Shown: piece after piece, positions 1 to 8,866 of the stretch | How positions within the stretch are numbered: the first letter of the stretch is position 1 | Layout of the letters: each line of letters opens with the position of its first letter | From: Aeriscardovia aeriphila | GTDB lineage: Bacteria; Actinomycetota; Actinomycetes; Actinomycetales; Bifidobacteriaceae | DNA: 38,121 nucleotides | NCBI GenBank assembly: GCA_949290445.1 | Contig: CASERW010000013.1 | Coordinates: 1-38,121, forward strand | Direction of reading: 5' to 3' | Notes under the pieces: model-generated | Database searches by the model: none | Seen by the model: the letters and a program-made list of their open reading frames with translations, nothing else | What the model was told of the DNA's origin: nothing | Program-made: the position numbers and the translations under genes

Positions 1-141
1 TTGAGAGTCGGAGCAGCAGGGTCTGTACTGAGCCTGGGGATCATAGGGTTTTCACTATGGATAGAGAGACTGAGAAAAAATAAAAAAGGGAGAGACAGAT
101 CGTATGAAGAAAATCAGCATTATCGTTCCTTGTCTGAATGA
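1..141 (+). CDS. C-terminal end of a membrane protein (partial, foreign segment)
   Basis: An open frame enters from the left edge and ends at TGA 139-141, giving 46 residues. It shows one hydrophobic stretch (about residues 8-20) followed by a basic, Lys/Arg-rich tail, as at the end of a polytopic membrane protein whose last helix finishes in the cytoplasm. The gene overlaps the start of the following glycosyltransferase by 38 bp, so the two were probably co-transcribed. A YfhO-type membrane protein next to a GtrB-like transferase would be a familiar arrangement, but too little is present to assign a family. The composition is AT-rich, like the rest of the first 1.26 kb and unlike the remainder of the window. 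Confidence 0.5.
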   Translation: MRVGAAGSVLSLGIIGFSLWIERLRKNKKGRDRSYEENQHYRSLSE

Positions 142-1048
142 ACAAGAAGTTCTCCTGATGTACTACAAGAGAATGACAAAGATCATGGGACAGATGAAAG
201 ATGCAGAATTTGAACTGCTGTTTGTAGATGACGGTTCCACAGACAGAACACTGGAGCTGTTGAGACAGCTGAACAATAAAGATGCAAGGTGCAGATACCT
301 GTCTTTCTCAAGAAACTTCGGAAAAGAAGCAGCGCTTTATGCGGGACTGGAGCATGCAAAGGGAGATTATCTGGTGATCATGGATGTGGATCTGCAGGAT
401 CCGCCGGAACTGATCTCTGTTATGTATGAAGAACTGGAAAAGGGCGGGTATGACTGTGTAGCGGCACGCCGTGTTGACAGAAAGGGAGAGAAAAAGGTAC
501 GTTCTTTCTTCTCAGCGATATTTTATAAGATTTTAAACAAGATCTCAAAAGTGCCTATGGTAGAAGGCGCCAGAGACTTCCGAATGATGAAAAGAAAAGT
601 AGCAGATTCTGTGCTGCGTTTGGGCGAATACAACCGTTTCTCCAAAGGAATGTTCGGCTGGGTGGGATTTTCCACGAAATGGCTGGAATATCATAACGTG
701 GAGCGGGCGGCAGGCAGGACAAAATGGTCTTTCGGAAAACTGTTTAAATATTCTTTGGATGGGATATTCGGCTTTTCCACCCTGCCTTTATCTATATCTT
801 CTTACGGCGGGATTTTTTTCTGCGGGCTGGCTTTTCTGAACATCTGTATTTTAGTTATCCGTTATATCATCTGGCATGACCCGGTACAGGGGTGGACAAC
901 TTTGATGTGTGCAATTTTCTTTATCGGAGGAGTACAGCTGCTTTGTGCAGGGATCTTAGGACAGTATCTGGCACGGATGTATATGGAAGTGAAAAAGAGA
1001 CCCATCTACTTACTGAAAGAGACATGGGAAGATGATATACAGATATAA
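104..1048 (+). CDS. GT2 family glycosyltransferase (GtrB/ArnC/DPM1-like)
   Basis: Complete 314-residue protein. The N-terminal GT-A domain begins with ISIIVPCLNEQE (nucleotide-binding strand). It carries a DDGSTD motif around residue 42 and a DVDLQDPPE motif around residues 93-101, the metal and donor-sugar site of polyprenyl-phosphate glycosyltransferases. Two hydrophobic helices (about residues 230-255 and 265-290) follow and end in a basic tail, the usual GtrB/ArnC layout. By family knowledge such enzymes move a sugar from a nucleotide donor to polyprenyl phosphate at the inner membrane face. The start ATG has a GGGAGA ribosome-binding site 10 bases upstream. Codon use (many AGA, AAA, GGA) and base composition point to a Clostridia/Lachnospiraceae source rather than to the actinobacterium downstream. 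Confidence 0.9.
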   Translation: MKKISIIVPCLNEQEVLLMYYKRMTKIMGQMKDAEFELLFVDDGSTDRTLELLRQLNNKDARCRYLSFSRNFGKEAALYAGLEHAKGDYLVIMDVDLQDPPELISVMYEELEKGGYDCVAARRVDRKGEKKVRSFFSAIFYKILNKISKVPMVEGARDFRMMKRKVADSVLRLGEYNRFSKGMFGWVGFSTKWLEYHNVERAAGRTKWSFGKLFKYSLDGIFGFSTLPLSISSYGGIFFCGLAFLNICILVIRYIIWHDPVQGWTTLMCAIFFIGGVQLLCAGILGQYLARMYMEVKKRPIYLLKETWEDDIQI

Positions 1049-1070
1049 ATGTAAATTAGAAGGTGACAAG

Positions 1071-1256
1071 ATGTCTATAAGAAGAAAAATTATCATTTCA
1101 AATCTCCTGATGATCACAGTGCCACTTCTTTTGCTGTTTGCCATGGGATGTTTCTGGCTGAACACCGCCGGGAAACGCTACTGGCAGCCCATTGAGGAAA
1201 TGTATGAGGACAGAAACGGAGTGATCTCTGCTCAGAACCTGATCTATGCTTATCAG
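1071..1256 (+). CDS. Sensor histidine kinase N-terminus, cut by contig junction
   Basis: ATG 1071 is preceded by AGAAGGTGA, a good ribosome-binding site. The frame encodes a short basic start, one strong transmembrane helix (about residues 8-26) and the beginning of an extracytoplasmic domain ending in the sequence NLIYAYQ. This looks like the sensor half of a two-component histidine kinase of Lachnospiraceae type; the HAMP, dimerisation and ATPase parts are absent. After about residue 62 the frame turns into Arg/Cys-rich sequence that is the antisense of the gene on the other strand. The gene is therefore truncated by the junction and not by a natural stop. An upstream in-frame start exists at 1032, but it lacks the ribosome-binding site. 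Confidence 0.6.
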
Positions 1257-1268
1257 GCAAGTGCATGC
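1256..1268. other. Chimeric junction between two unrelated genomes
   Basis: The sense-strand kinase frame loses protein-like character at about 1256. The opposite-strand actinobacterial frame begins to make sense from about 1268 onward. Both genes are interrupted at the same place, composition changes sharply, and no insertion-sequence end, target duplication or integrase is present. The joining sequence contains GTGCATGCGCA. The simplest reading is a misassembly or ligation chimera. Confidence 0.75.
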
Positions 1269-3498
1269 GCAAACCGGAAATGGAGAAGCCGTCGGCGGTG
1301 CGGAACCATTGGCCCAGTTCAACATTCTCCCTGCCCAGAACGATGCTGCCGTGAGCGAGAATTCCTGCACGCTCTGTGAGGAAGTGCTTGCCTTCCTGTG
1401 GCCTCTTCGTCTTTCGCACTGACGGCTGGAGTTTGCGCGACCACAGGGTTACTTTTTCATCTTCTGAACTGAGAAGCTTGGAAACCCAGGAGCGAGGAAC
1501 GAAGGAATCGTCGTCATCATCGTCCAAGTCGTCTTCGCCGTCATCTGATGGGGTGGAGCTGTCGTCCATGGCATAGAAGTTGCGCGCGGAGAAGTCAGCG
1601 TCTTCGTAGGCGGAATCGTCAGAAGAGTAGGTGGAGAAATCTTGTTCGCTCTTCTCCTCAGGCTTGGCGTTTTGGTCCCACCAGTCTTCAGGAAGGTCCG
1701 TGTTGTTGCTGCGTACTGCGTTGTCTTTTTCTTCGCTGAAGAAGTCAATGGTGGCGAACTGAGATTGCCTTCTCAGTTCTGCTTCCCATGGGTCTTCTTC
1801 GTTGGCACTGTCTGCAGTATGGGAGCTGGCGGTGTTGCTCGAGCTGTTAGCATTATCAGCACTGTTGGAAGTGCTCGAGCCATCTGCGTTATTTAAACCG
1901 TCAGAAGTGGCATTGCCAGAAGTAGCATCGTCAGAACTGGCAGCACCGTTGGCATGTGCCGAGTTCGTGCTGCTATCAGTATCAGAGCTGTTCGAGGCCA
2001 CGTTGTCAGAAGATGCGTTGTTGGCGTCGCCATTCGTATTACCAGTGAAACCACTCTGATCAGCTTGGTCAGCCTGAGGTGTGGGGAAGGAAGTGTCCTC
2101 GTCTTCCATATCCTCATAGTTGAACAGGGTCGGTTCGCCGCCCACATAGTTCGGGGAAACCAGGTGGTAAGGCTCGTCTTCTTCACTCAGGCTCGAGGTG
2201 AAAATGCGATGGCGAGCCAACGGTTCAGAGGCACTGGCCGCACTCGTGGTATGTGTTGTACTTGCAGCAGCTTCGCCGTATGTATCGCGCTCGTTGAGCT
2301 CGCCGTTCTCGTCGCTATCGCTGCTCTCACCGCTCTCGTCACTTGCCTCATTCTCATCGAATGAGCGCAGAGCAGTTCCCCACGGGTTAGAACCATAAGC
2401 ATCAAACCCACCAGCCTGATCAGCCTCATCAAACCCGCCAACCTGATCAGCCTCATCAAACCCGCCAACCTGATCAGCCTCGTTATCCTCGCCAGCCTGC
2501 TCAGCCTCGTCATCCCAGCCGAGCAACTCGTTCATCTCGCGAATCAGCTGCGCCTGAGAGGAAGCGTTACCGACTGCACGGGCCTGATAATCATCCTGCA
2601 TAATGTTCACATCATCAGGAATGGTTTGAGCATACTCAAACAAGCGAGCCCTGCTCGAATCCTCAAACTTCAGCGGATCCCACAAGCCAAAACGAGTGAA
2701 GCCCTCCTCACTGGCCTGCACTTGCGAATCCAGATCTACCTCGAAAGGCTTGTCATTGCGCAGTTGAGCGTCAAAACGTGCTTTGGCCTTCGCACTGGCT
2801 TTCTCCGCGGGCAGCCACGCGTGAACAGAGTCGAAATCCTGCGTACTGTCAATCTGGGAAAAGGCGAGAGCGCACTTACCCTGCTGAGCGTCCTCCTCCG
2901 GCTCCGCATTAGCCGTGTGAATGTTGCCCAGCGAGTCGCCAAGGGCAATGCGATGGAACCAGTACGACCTTCCCTGCTCGTCCACAAAGTCGGCTGCGCT
3001 CACCGGCTGCTCAGGCTGCTCAAAAGTGTTGAAACGCTCAGCCCAAGTAGAAAAGTCAAAATCAGTGTTACGCCATGCCATCCACACGTTATCAGCGGTC
3101 AGGGCAGGCATTTCCTTCAAGTTACCCAAGTGCGCGAGGTCAAAAATCAGCCTTTTACCCGACTGCTCGCCCATCACGCGCAGGTACATCTTCTCCAGCT
3201 CGCGCAGGTCCTCTTTCTGCACCTCGTTCAGCTGGTGAGGCTCTCCAACGAAGAAATAGCCCAGCTCAAATTGCGCCTTGTCGGAAGGCAGCTGAAGCCA
3301 ACCGAATCGCACTCCCTGAGGCTGGCCATCAACCGGATCGTACACGCGCATGGTCGTGGTCAGCGGAATCGGGGTACTGAGCGGTGCGAGAAGCATAATC
3401 CGCTCTAAACCTTGGTGCAGATGCGTGCTCAGTTGGGCAGGATCCTCCACAAACTTGACATACTGATGAGAATCGTCACCATGATCCTTTTGCATCAT
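1260..3498 (-). CDS. Acidic low-complexity hypothetical protein, C-terminus cut by junction
   Basis: About 745 codons remain. I do not recognise a named family. Residues 1-300 look folded (mixed alpha/beta, Trp- and Phe-containing). Residues 320-680 are disordered and extremely acidic, with Ser/Asn/Asp/Ala-rich stretches, a nine-residue FDEADQVGG-type tandem repeat and a run of Asp near residue 670. A short conserved-looking basic segment (VTLWSRK through SIVLGREN) follows before the junction. The start is placed at ATG 3498 because AGGAGGG lies 6 bases upstream; the ATG at 3516 would put that ribosome-binding site inside the gene. No signal peptide or transmembrane segment is visible, so it is probably cytoplasmic. 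It is divergent from the membrane protein at 3608. The true C-terminus is lost, and the remaining open frame down to 1114 is foreign sequence read antisense. Confidence 0.65.
2400..2507. repeat. 27-bp in-frame tandem repeat, about 4 units
   Basis: Three near-identical 27-bp units (2400-2426, 2427-2453, 2454-2480) and a decayed fourth (2481-2507) encode nine-residue FDEADQVGG repeats in the acidic protein. The length is a multiple of three, so unit gain or loss keeps the reading frame. Confidence 0.85.
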
Positions 3499-3594
3499 CA
3501 CTCGCCCTCCTGGCACGTGGCTGTTTCGTGTTAAGCCACTGCTTCAACTATAACCGTTTCAAACTCTCCTCGAGCCCTGCTCTCGCTGAATCGG

Positions 3595-3600
3595 TAGAAT
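3595..3600 (+). promoter_or_regulatory. -10-like TAGAAT placed for a leaderless transcript
   Basis: TAGAAT ends 7 bases before the GTG at 3608, which itself lacks a usable ribosome-binding site (GAGGT is only 1-2 bases away). A transcript starting about 7 bases after this hexamer would begin at the GTG, as for leaderless actinobacterial mRNAs. No clear -35 element was seen. Confidence 0.45.
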
Positions 3601-3607
3601 CGAGGTC

Positions 3608-6307
3608 GTGAGTACTGCACAATCACCTCAAGGCACTGGCCTCAAGATTGCCACGACAAGAGAAACGCCCGACAACAATTCCGCGCGCATTGCTCGCGCG
3701 AAAGCATGGTTGCGCCGGCGTCGCGGCCTGGCGATCTCGCTTTTGTGCGCCGTTTTGGTGATTTTGCTGGTGGAAATCTTCGTTTTCAACATTCGCTTCT
3801 GGCAAAGCTTCTCCTCCCCTCGCGCTCTTGACCCGCAGTCAGTGCGCGTCACTTACTCTTCTGGCCTACAGCGTTCGAGTTCTGAGCTTTTCACGGTGAT
3901 TGACGGGCAGAAGAGCTACGTTGAGGTCAAGCCGATTGATGGCTATGAGTTTTCCGACCCGATTGACATGGTTCATGTCGTTTCCACCCCTCAATACACT
4001 CCCGACTCCTCCGCCGAGCTCGTGGGTAGTAGCACGGAAAACGACGCGACGGTCACCGGCGAGAGGCAGTGGTGGGTTGGCGTGCGAGTGCAAGTGCTTC
4101 CCGTCGGTTCCAACCAGTGGGTAACGGGTGAAGAGCAGACTTACGCTCCTGGCGTTGAGGCTTCCAGCTACCTGAAGGTAGATGCGCTCAATAACCCCCA
4201 CCAGCGAGTTCAAGCGTTGCGCTTGTGGTTCCAAGCCCCCTTGGGCTCAACTTTTGCTTTTGGCTCGTTGCGCCTCAACGACCGCCCGCCTTTTAGCATC
4301 AGCCCTCTTCGCGTTTCTCTGCTGGTTTTCGTCGCACTGTTTGTCATTTGTTTTGTGGACCCACGCTCGGCCTTCTACCGCCGTCGCTACAACCCGCGCA
4401 GCGCAGCCCAGCTGGCGCTCATCTGCGTGGGGCTTGCTCCTCTCGCTCTGGCTGCCATTGTGGTGCCAATCATGATGGGTGGGGCCAATATCGGGCCAGT
4501 GAAGCCAACGATTGGCAATTACACCTACGAGCAGGACCAATACGCCCGCCTTGCCGACGCACTGATTCACGGGCATGCTTGGCTGGACCTTCCTGTTCCT
4601 GACCAGCTTGCCCAAGCTCGCAACCCGTATTCCATGGCTTTGCGCGCTCAAATGCTCTCCGAGGGCGTGGCTCCTGTGTTTTGGGATCACGTGTTTTGGG
4701 GTGGCCGCTGGTACGTGTACTTCGGCTTGCTCCCCGCTCTGCTCTTCTTCGTACCCTTTGAGCTGCTCACCATGCTCTTTAACGGCGGGCAGGGCTACGG
4801 ATTACCAGCGACGGATGCTGTTCTGCTCACGCTTTTCCTGCTCAGCGTGTGGTGTGTGTTGCTCGTCAGCCGCCTGATTCAGCGCTATTTCCCACAGACG
4901 AGTTTGGGTATGGCGTTGATGCTCTTCTTTGGCGTGATGACCGGCTCGAACCTGTTTTTCCTGTTGTTTAAGCCTGATTTTTATGCCACTCCGGTGGCCC
5001 TCGGCGTGCTGCTGGCTTTCCAAGGCTTGTGGTGCTGGCTGTCGGCTCGTCGCGTGGTGGTGGGAGTTCGCCCTGGCAAACGCTCGTGGCTCGCTCGTCA
5101 TATTTTGCCCGCTTCCCTGCTCTTAAGATTGTCACCGCGCGATAAACTCATCACCCGCCCGTGGGCCTTGAGCGATGGAGTCTACCCTCCGCTGGCGAGC
5201 TCGAAGGTGGTGCGCTGGCACAAGCCTTCGCGTCTCCGTGCTGCTTGCCGCACGAGCTCATCGGCAAGTGCGAGCTCTCCTCATACCTCTCCTCGTGAGT
5301 TTGCCGCCTACGCGCACCTCGCCACAAACAAGCGCCAAGCTCAAGCCTTGTACTCAACACATCCGGAGCTCACCATCACCTATGTTTCCCGCCCGCACTT
5401 GGTGTGGGGAACGCTGCTGCTCGCCGCGAATATTGGCGCCCGCCCGCACTTGGTAGCAACGGCGTTGTTGGCGTTTGCAATCTTTTGGCCGGAGATTCGC
5501 CGTGGCGTCTTCTTCACCTGGCTTCAGGCGAACGCCTGGAAGAAGGACGGTGGCAAGGCGCGTCAACTACGCTGGCAATCTCTGAAAAATGATGCGAGTG
5601 TCATCCTCACCGGTCTGCTCACTTTCCTGCCGTTCTTGGCTTACAATTACTGGCGTTTCGGCTCGTTTACTGACTTTGGCAACAAATATCAGCTCACCGT
5701 CATCGATTTGACGACGTATAAAGAGCCGCTCAACTTGCTCGCGCCGATTATGTACTATTACTTGCTCATTCCGGTGAAATTCTCGGCTCACTTCCCCTTC
5801 TTGGGTATTGCAGCTACCCCGTTGAGCTCGTGGCAGTACGAGGAGCAGTGGAGTGGCGGCCTGCTGTGGCTGATCCCGTTCACATTACTGGCGCTGATCA
5901 CACTGGTGGCGTGGCGTCAGCTTCGCGCCAAGCACTTGGTGGGTTTGGTTTCTGGCTTGTGGTTGCTGGGCCTTTTGTTGTGCGCTTTCGACTCGTACTA
6001 CGCAGGATTATCACTGCGCTATCTCGCCGATTTTGCCTGGGCTTTTGCCCTTCTTGCGGTTTTGGGCGCGCTCCTCGCCCAGGCGTGGGCACGCAGTTTG
6101 CCTAGTGAACCTCATCACCGCTTTGGTTTGTCAAAGGTGCGCGGGCTTGCTCTGGTTCACTCTTTCGTGGGCTTGATCACTTTGGCAACCTTTGTGTTGC
6201 TGTTGATGATGGTGTTTAGCCCTCTGCGCAATTCGACCTTGCATGATAACGCTCCGAACCTGTGGTTTAGCGTGCGCGCACTGTTTGTCAACGGTTTCAC
6301 GGTTTAG
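3608..6307 (+). CDS. Large polytopic membrane protein, GT-C glycosyltransferase-like
   Basis: 899 residues starting at GTG. There is one transmembrane helix near residues 42-62, then an extracytoplasmic beta-rich domain (about 65-230), then at least ten more helices. The core segment DQYARLADALIHG (about residue 302), followed by an NPY element and a WDHVFWGGRWYVYFG stretch, is of the type seen in bifidobacterial membrane proteins with GT-C/ArnT-PMT-like folds. The Asp-Gln-Tyr site is typical of the first loop in that superfamily. A basic, Ser/Arg-rich cytoplasmic loop of about 100 residues (near 490-600) precedes ARPHLVATALLAF. By inference it may glycosylate surface polymers using a lipid-linked sugar; the substrate is unknown. 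No co-directional partner gene follows, since the def terminator faces it from the right. Confidence 0.7.
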   Translation: MSTAQSPQGTGLKIATTRETPDNNSARIARAKAWLRRRRGLAISLLCAVLVILLVEIFVFNIRFWQSFSSPRALDPQSVRVTYSSGLQRSSSELFTVIDGQKSYVEVKPIDGYEFSDPIDMVHVVSTPQYTPDSSAELVGSSTENDATVTGERQWWVGVRVQVLPVGSNQWVTGEEQTYAPGVEASSYLKVDALNNPHQRVQALRLWFQAPLGSTFAFGSLRLNDRPPFSISPLRVSLLVFVALFVICFVDPRSAFYRRRYNPRSAAQLALICVGLAPLALAAIVVPIMMGGANIGPVKPTIGNYTYEQDQYARLADALIHGHAWLDLPVPDQLAQARNPYSMALRAQMLSEGVAPVFWDHVFWGGRWYVYFGLLPALLFFVPFELLTMLFNGGQGYGLPATDAVLLTLFLLSVWCVLLVSRLIQRYFPQTSLGMALMLFFGVMTGSNLFFLLFKPDFYATPVALGVLLAFQGLWCWLSARRVVVGVRPGKRSWLARHILPASLLLRLSPRDKLITRPWALSDGVYPPLASSKVVRWHKPSRLRAACRTSSSASASSPHTSPREFAAYAHLATNKRQAQALYSTHPELTITYVSRPHLVWGTLLLAANIGARPHLVATALLAFAIFWPEIRRGVFFTWLQANAWKKDGGKARQLRWQSLKNDASVILTGLLTFLPFLAYNYWRFGSFTDFGNKYQLTVIDLTTYKEPLNLLAPIMYYYLLIPVKFSAHFPFLGIAATPLSSWQYEEQWSGGLLWLIPFTLLALITLVAWRQLRAKHLVGLVSGLWLLGLLLCAFDSYYAGLSLRYLADFAWAFALLAVLGALLAQAWARSLPSEPHHRFGLSKVRGLALVHSFVGLITLATFVLLLMMVFSPLRNSTLHDNAPNLWFSVRALFVNGFTV

Positions 6308-6400
6308 GCCCGCCCTTCGCGCCGGTCTCATGGCCAGATTCTGCGTTTTCTCCGGTTGACGGAGGCCAGCCCTTCGCGATTCCCACCACCTTCATGGTGT

Positions 6401-6431
6401 AAAAAAGCGCTGAACCACACGGTTCAGCGCT
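6401..6431 (-). terminator. Rho-independent terminator of def
   Basis: An 11-bp perfect stem (AGCGCTGAACC with GGTTCAGCGCT, 4-base loop) is followed on the minus strand by six T residues. It lies about 55 bases beyond the def stop codon. A TGATAATCT motif sits immediately beside it at 6440-6448. Confidence 0.85.
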
Positions 6432-6484
6432 CATCGCGGTGATAATCTCGGATCACTCAGCTTGTGCTCAGCAGTCGAGTAGCT

Positions 6485-7306
6485 TCAGAAGCCGAGAGTT
6501 GCCCTCGCCTCGTCCATCAGGCGCGGATCCCACCACAGCTCGCCCAAATTCTCGTCAGTAGCCAGCGAGCGCGTTTCTGCCTTGTCAATGTAGACTTCGC
6601 CAGAAAGGTGGTCAGTTTCATGCTGGAAAATACGAGCTGGCCAGCCATGAAGATTTTCACTGTGCTTCATGCCCTTCTCGTCATACCAGGTTGCTTCAAT
6701 ATCCAGCCAGCGCTTGCGCACTGCCTGATAACCAGGCATGGAGAGGCAGCCTTCGTAGAAGCTTGCCGTCTTCTCACCAATCGGCTTATACACCGGATTG
6801 ATAATCACATGGAAGGGGAATTCCGCGACTTCGCGAGGGTCGTTTTGCGGGGTGAGCATGTCGAGCTCTTCGCCGTCGTAATCCTCGTCGTAACCCTCAT
6901 CCTCATAATCCTCAGCGTCGAAAGTCTCAGCGTCGAAAGTCTCAGCGTCGGCATCCGAACCAGCTGCAGAGGAAGAATCGGCGTTGAGGGAAGGATCGGA
7001 CTGATAATCTTGAGCGTCAAGGTCGGAGAGGTCGACGACGTGATCCTCAACGACAGCGAAAGCCAACGGCAAGCCAATTTGAGGGGCTGCCAGGCCAACG
7101 CCCGGAGCTTCCAGCATCGTCTTGCGCATCGCCTTGATGAGCTTGGCCAGAGTTTTGCTGGACAGCTGGCCGGTGTACTCCTGCCATTCGGCGCGCAAAA
7201 CGGGCTCTCCCAGGCTCACGATAGGCAACAATCCGTCTGGGAAACGCTTGAGCATGCCCTCCACCTCGTGGTTGAGCTGCTTATCAATAGGGCCTGAGAA
7301 AGCCAT
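6485..7306 (-). CDS. def: Peptide deformylase with acidic insertion
   Basis: 273 residues. All three deformylase motifs are present: GVGLAAPQ (about 69-76), EGCLS (185-189, metal-binding Cys) and QHETDH (228-233, two metal His and the catalytic Glu). The enzyme removes the formyl group from the N-terminal methionine of new proteins. Residues of about 93-157, between motifs 1 and 2, form an Asp/Glu/Ser/Ala-rich insertion with AETFD and DYDE-type repeats, making the protein longer than typical deformylases of about 170-220 residues. Part of the insertion is encoded by 15-bp tandem repeats, and it contains one TGATAATCT motif (read as AQDYQS). AAGGAG lies 4 bases upstream of the start. It lies downstream of glmM in the same direction (82-bp gap) and may share its transcript. 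Confidence 0.95.
   Translation of the reverse strand: MAFSGPIDKQLNHEVEGMLKRFPDGLLPIVSLGEPVLRAEWQEYTGQLSSKTLAKLIKAMRKTMLEAPGVGLAAPQIGLPLAFAVVEDHVVDLSDLDAQDYQSDPSLNADSSSAAGSDADAETFDAETFDAEDYEDEGYDEDYDGEELDMLTPQNDPREVAEFPFHVIINPVYKPIGEKTASFYEGCLSMPGYQAVRKRWLDIEATWYDEKGMKHSENLHGWPARIFQHETDHLSGEVYIDKAETRSLATDENLGELWWDPRLMDEARATLGF
6911..6955. repeat. 15-bp tandem repeat inside def
   Basis: Two exact 15-bp units (CTCAGCGTCGAAAGT at 6911 and 6926) and a third diverged unit encode the AETFD repeats of the acidic insertion in peptide deformylase. Confidence 0.8.
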
Positions 7307-7388
7307 AACACTCCTTACAACAGCGAGCCGCTACAAGCGGCCTTGAACCGCGCCGAAAAGGTGACGGCGAGGCTCAACAACGGCGAGC

Positions 7389-8744
7389 TTACGCCAAACG
7401 GTCAGCAACGACGGCAGCGAGCTTCTGAGCCACCTCAGTAGCCTGCTCATCGCTGGCAGCTTCCACCATCACACGAACCAAAGGCTCCGTGCCCGACGCG
7501 CGCAAAACCACACGGCCAGTCTCGCCCAGAACCTTCTCCTGCTCCTCAACAGCCTTGCGAATCTCAGGGTCCGTATTGGCCTCATTCTTGCGAGGAACGC
7601 GAACGTTGATGAGCTCCTGAGGAAGCTGTGGGAAGTCAGCGGCAAGTTCTTCCAAGCTCTTACCCGACTTGCACACCTCGTGAGCCAGCGTCAAAGCAGT
7701 CAACGTGCCATCACCAGTCGTGGCAAACTGGCGGTTGATCACATGGCCTGACTGCTCACCACCCAGCGTGTAATCATGAGCCAGCATTTCCTCCAGAACA
7801 TAACGGTCGCCAACGGCAGTCTGAACAGTCTTAATGCCCATATCGCGCAGGGCGAGCTTCAAGCCCAAATTGCTCATGATTGTCACCACGAGAGTGTCAT
7901 GGTTGAGCTTGCCTTCATTCTTCAGCGCGCGAGCGAGAATGCCCATAATCTGATCGCCATTGACGAGGTGACCCTTACCGTCCACAGCCAAGCAGCGGTC
8001 AGCATCACCATCGCAAGCAACACCCATATCCGCCTTCGCAGCAACAACCATCGCCTGCAGCTGCTCCGGATGCATAGAACCAGCGTTCTCATTGATGTTG
8101 TAGCCATCAGGAGAGGCGTTGATCACGATGACCTCAGCACCAGCTTCACGCAAAACATCAGGAGCAACAGCGGATGTTGCACCGTTCGCGCAATCCACCA
8201 CAATGCGCAAACCCTTCAAAGGAGCAGGGTCCTGAGAGGTTGCCGAGCGCACAATATGCTCGCGGTACATCTGGGTTGGGGTTTGAGAATCGTGGTGAAT
8301 ACGGCCTACGTTCTTGCCTGTTGGGCGCTGCCAATCTTGGCCCAAAATGGCTTCAATCTGGTCTTCCTTCTCATCAGAAAGCTTGAAGCCACCACGAGCA
8401 AAGAACTTAATGCCGTTATAGATCATCGGGTTATGAGATGCCGAGACGATACCAGCAAAATCAACGTTGAGCTGAGTAGACAGATAAGCCAAACCTGGGG
8501 TCGGAATGACGCCAACATCAATGACGTCGAAACCACCAGCCGACATGCCAGCAGCCAAAGCAGAGGAGAGGAAATCACCAGAGACGCGAGTATCGCGCCC
8601 CACGAGAGCGCGCTTACGGCCCTCCCCCGTGTGATCCTTACCTAAAACGCGAGCAGCTGCTTCGCCCAAGTCAAGCGCCATCTTCGGCGTGAGCTCTTGG
8701 TTGGCGACTCCTCGAACGCCGTCAGTTCCGAACAGACGTGGCAT
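7389..8744 (-). CDS. glmM: Phosphoglucosamine mutase
   Basis: 451 residues, full length for the family. It converts glucosamine-6-phosphate to glucosamine-1-phosphate on the way to UDP-GlcNAc, the first committed precursor of peptidoglycan. Visible signatures are the N-terminal LFGTDGVRG, the phosphoserine loop SASHNP (catalytic Ser about 103), the Mg-binding DGDADR (about 243-248), the sugar-specificity loop GEQSGH, and the C-terminal phosphate-binding RASGTEP. AAAGGAGG sits 7 bases upstream of the ATG, a strong ribosome-binding site. It is divergent from glyA and is followed in the same direction by def. The window also contains murB, another step of the same pathway, but far away. Confidence 0.97.
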   Translation of the reverse strand: MPRLFGTDGVRGVANQELTPKMALDLGEAAARVLGKDHTGEGRKRALVGRDTRVSGDFLSSALAAGMSAGGFDVIDVGVIPTPGLAYLSTQLNVDFAGIVSASHNPMIYNGIKFFARGGFKLSDEKEDQIEAILGQDWQRPTGKNVGRIHHDSQTPTQMYREHIVRSATSQDPAPLKGLRIVVDCANGATSAVAPDVLREAGAEVIVINASPDGYNINENAGSMHPEQLQAMVVAAKADMGVACDGDADRCLAVDGKGHLVNGDQIMGILARALKNEGKLNHDTLVVTIMSNLGLKLALRDMGIKTVQTAVGDRYVLEEMLAHDYTLGGEQSGHVINRQFATTGDGTLTALTLAHEVCKSGKSLEELAADFPQLPQELINVRVPRKNEANTDPEIRKAVEEQEKVLGETGRVVLRASGTEPLVRVMVEAASDEQATEVAQKLAAVVADRLA

Positions 8745-8866
8745 GTGTGTGCCTCCTTTATGAAACTCTTCTGCTTATAGAGTAGCCGCAGGCTTGCCCG
8801 GCGAGGTGAGAGCAAAGTGGAAGCTTTCTTCTTCAGGCGGCGAAACGTGGGCGTAGCTTTATCCGG

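Noticed and set aside
363..370. AGATTATC in the foreign segment as another motif copy
   Set aside because: It lacks the flanking A (T on the other strand) found in all 17 copies and lies in different DNA; it is a chance match in a GDYLV codon run.
1114..1260. C-terminal part of the acidic protein beyond the junction
   Set aside because: These codons are the antisense of the kinase gene and do not belong to the protein.
1..1268. Horizontally acquired island
   Set aside because: It touches the contig end, carries no mobility gene, and breaks two genes at one point, which fits a chimera better than transfer.
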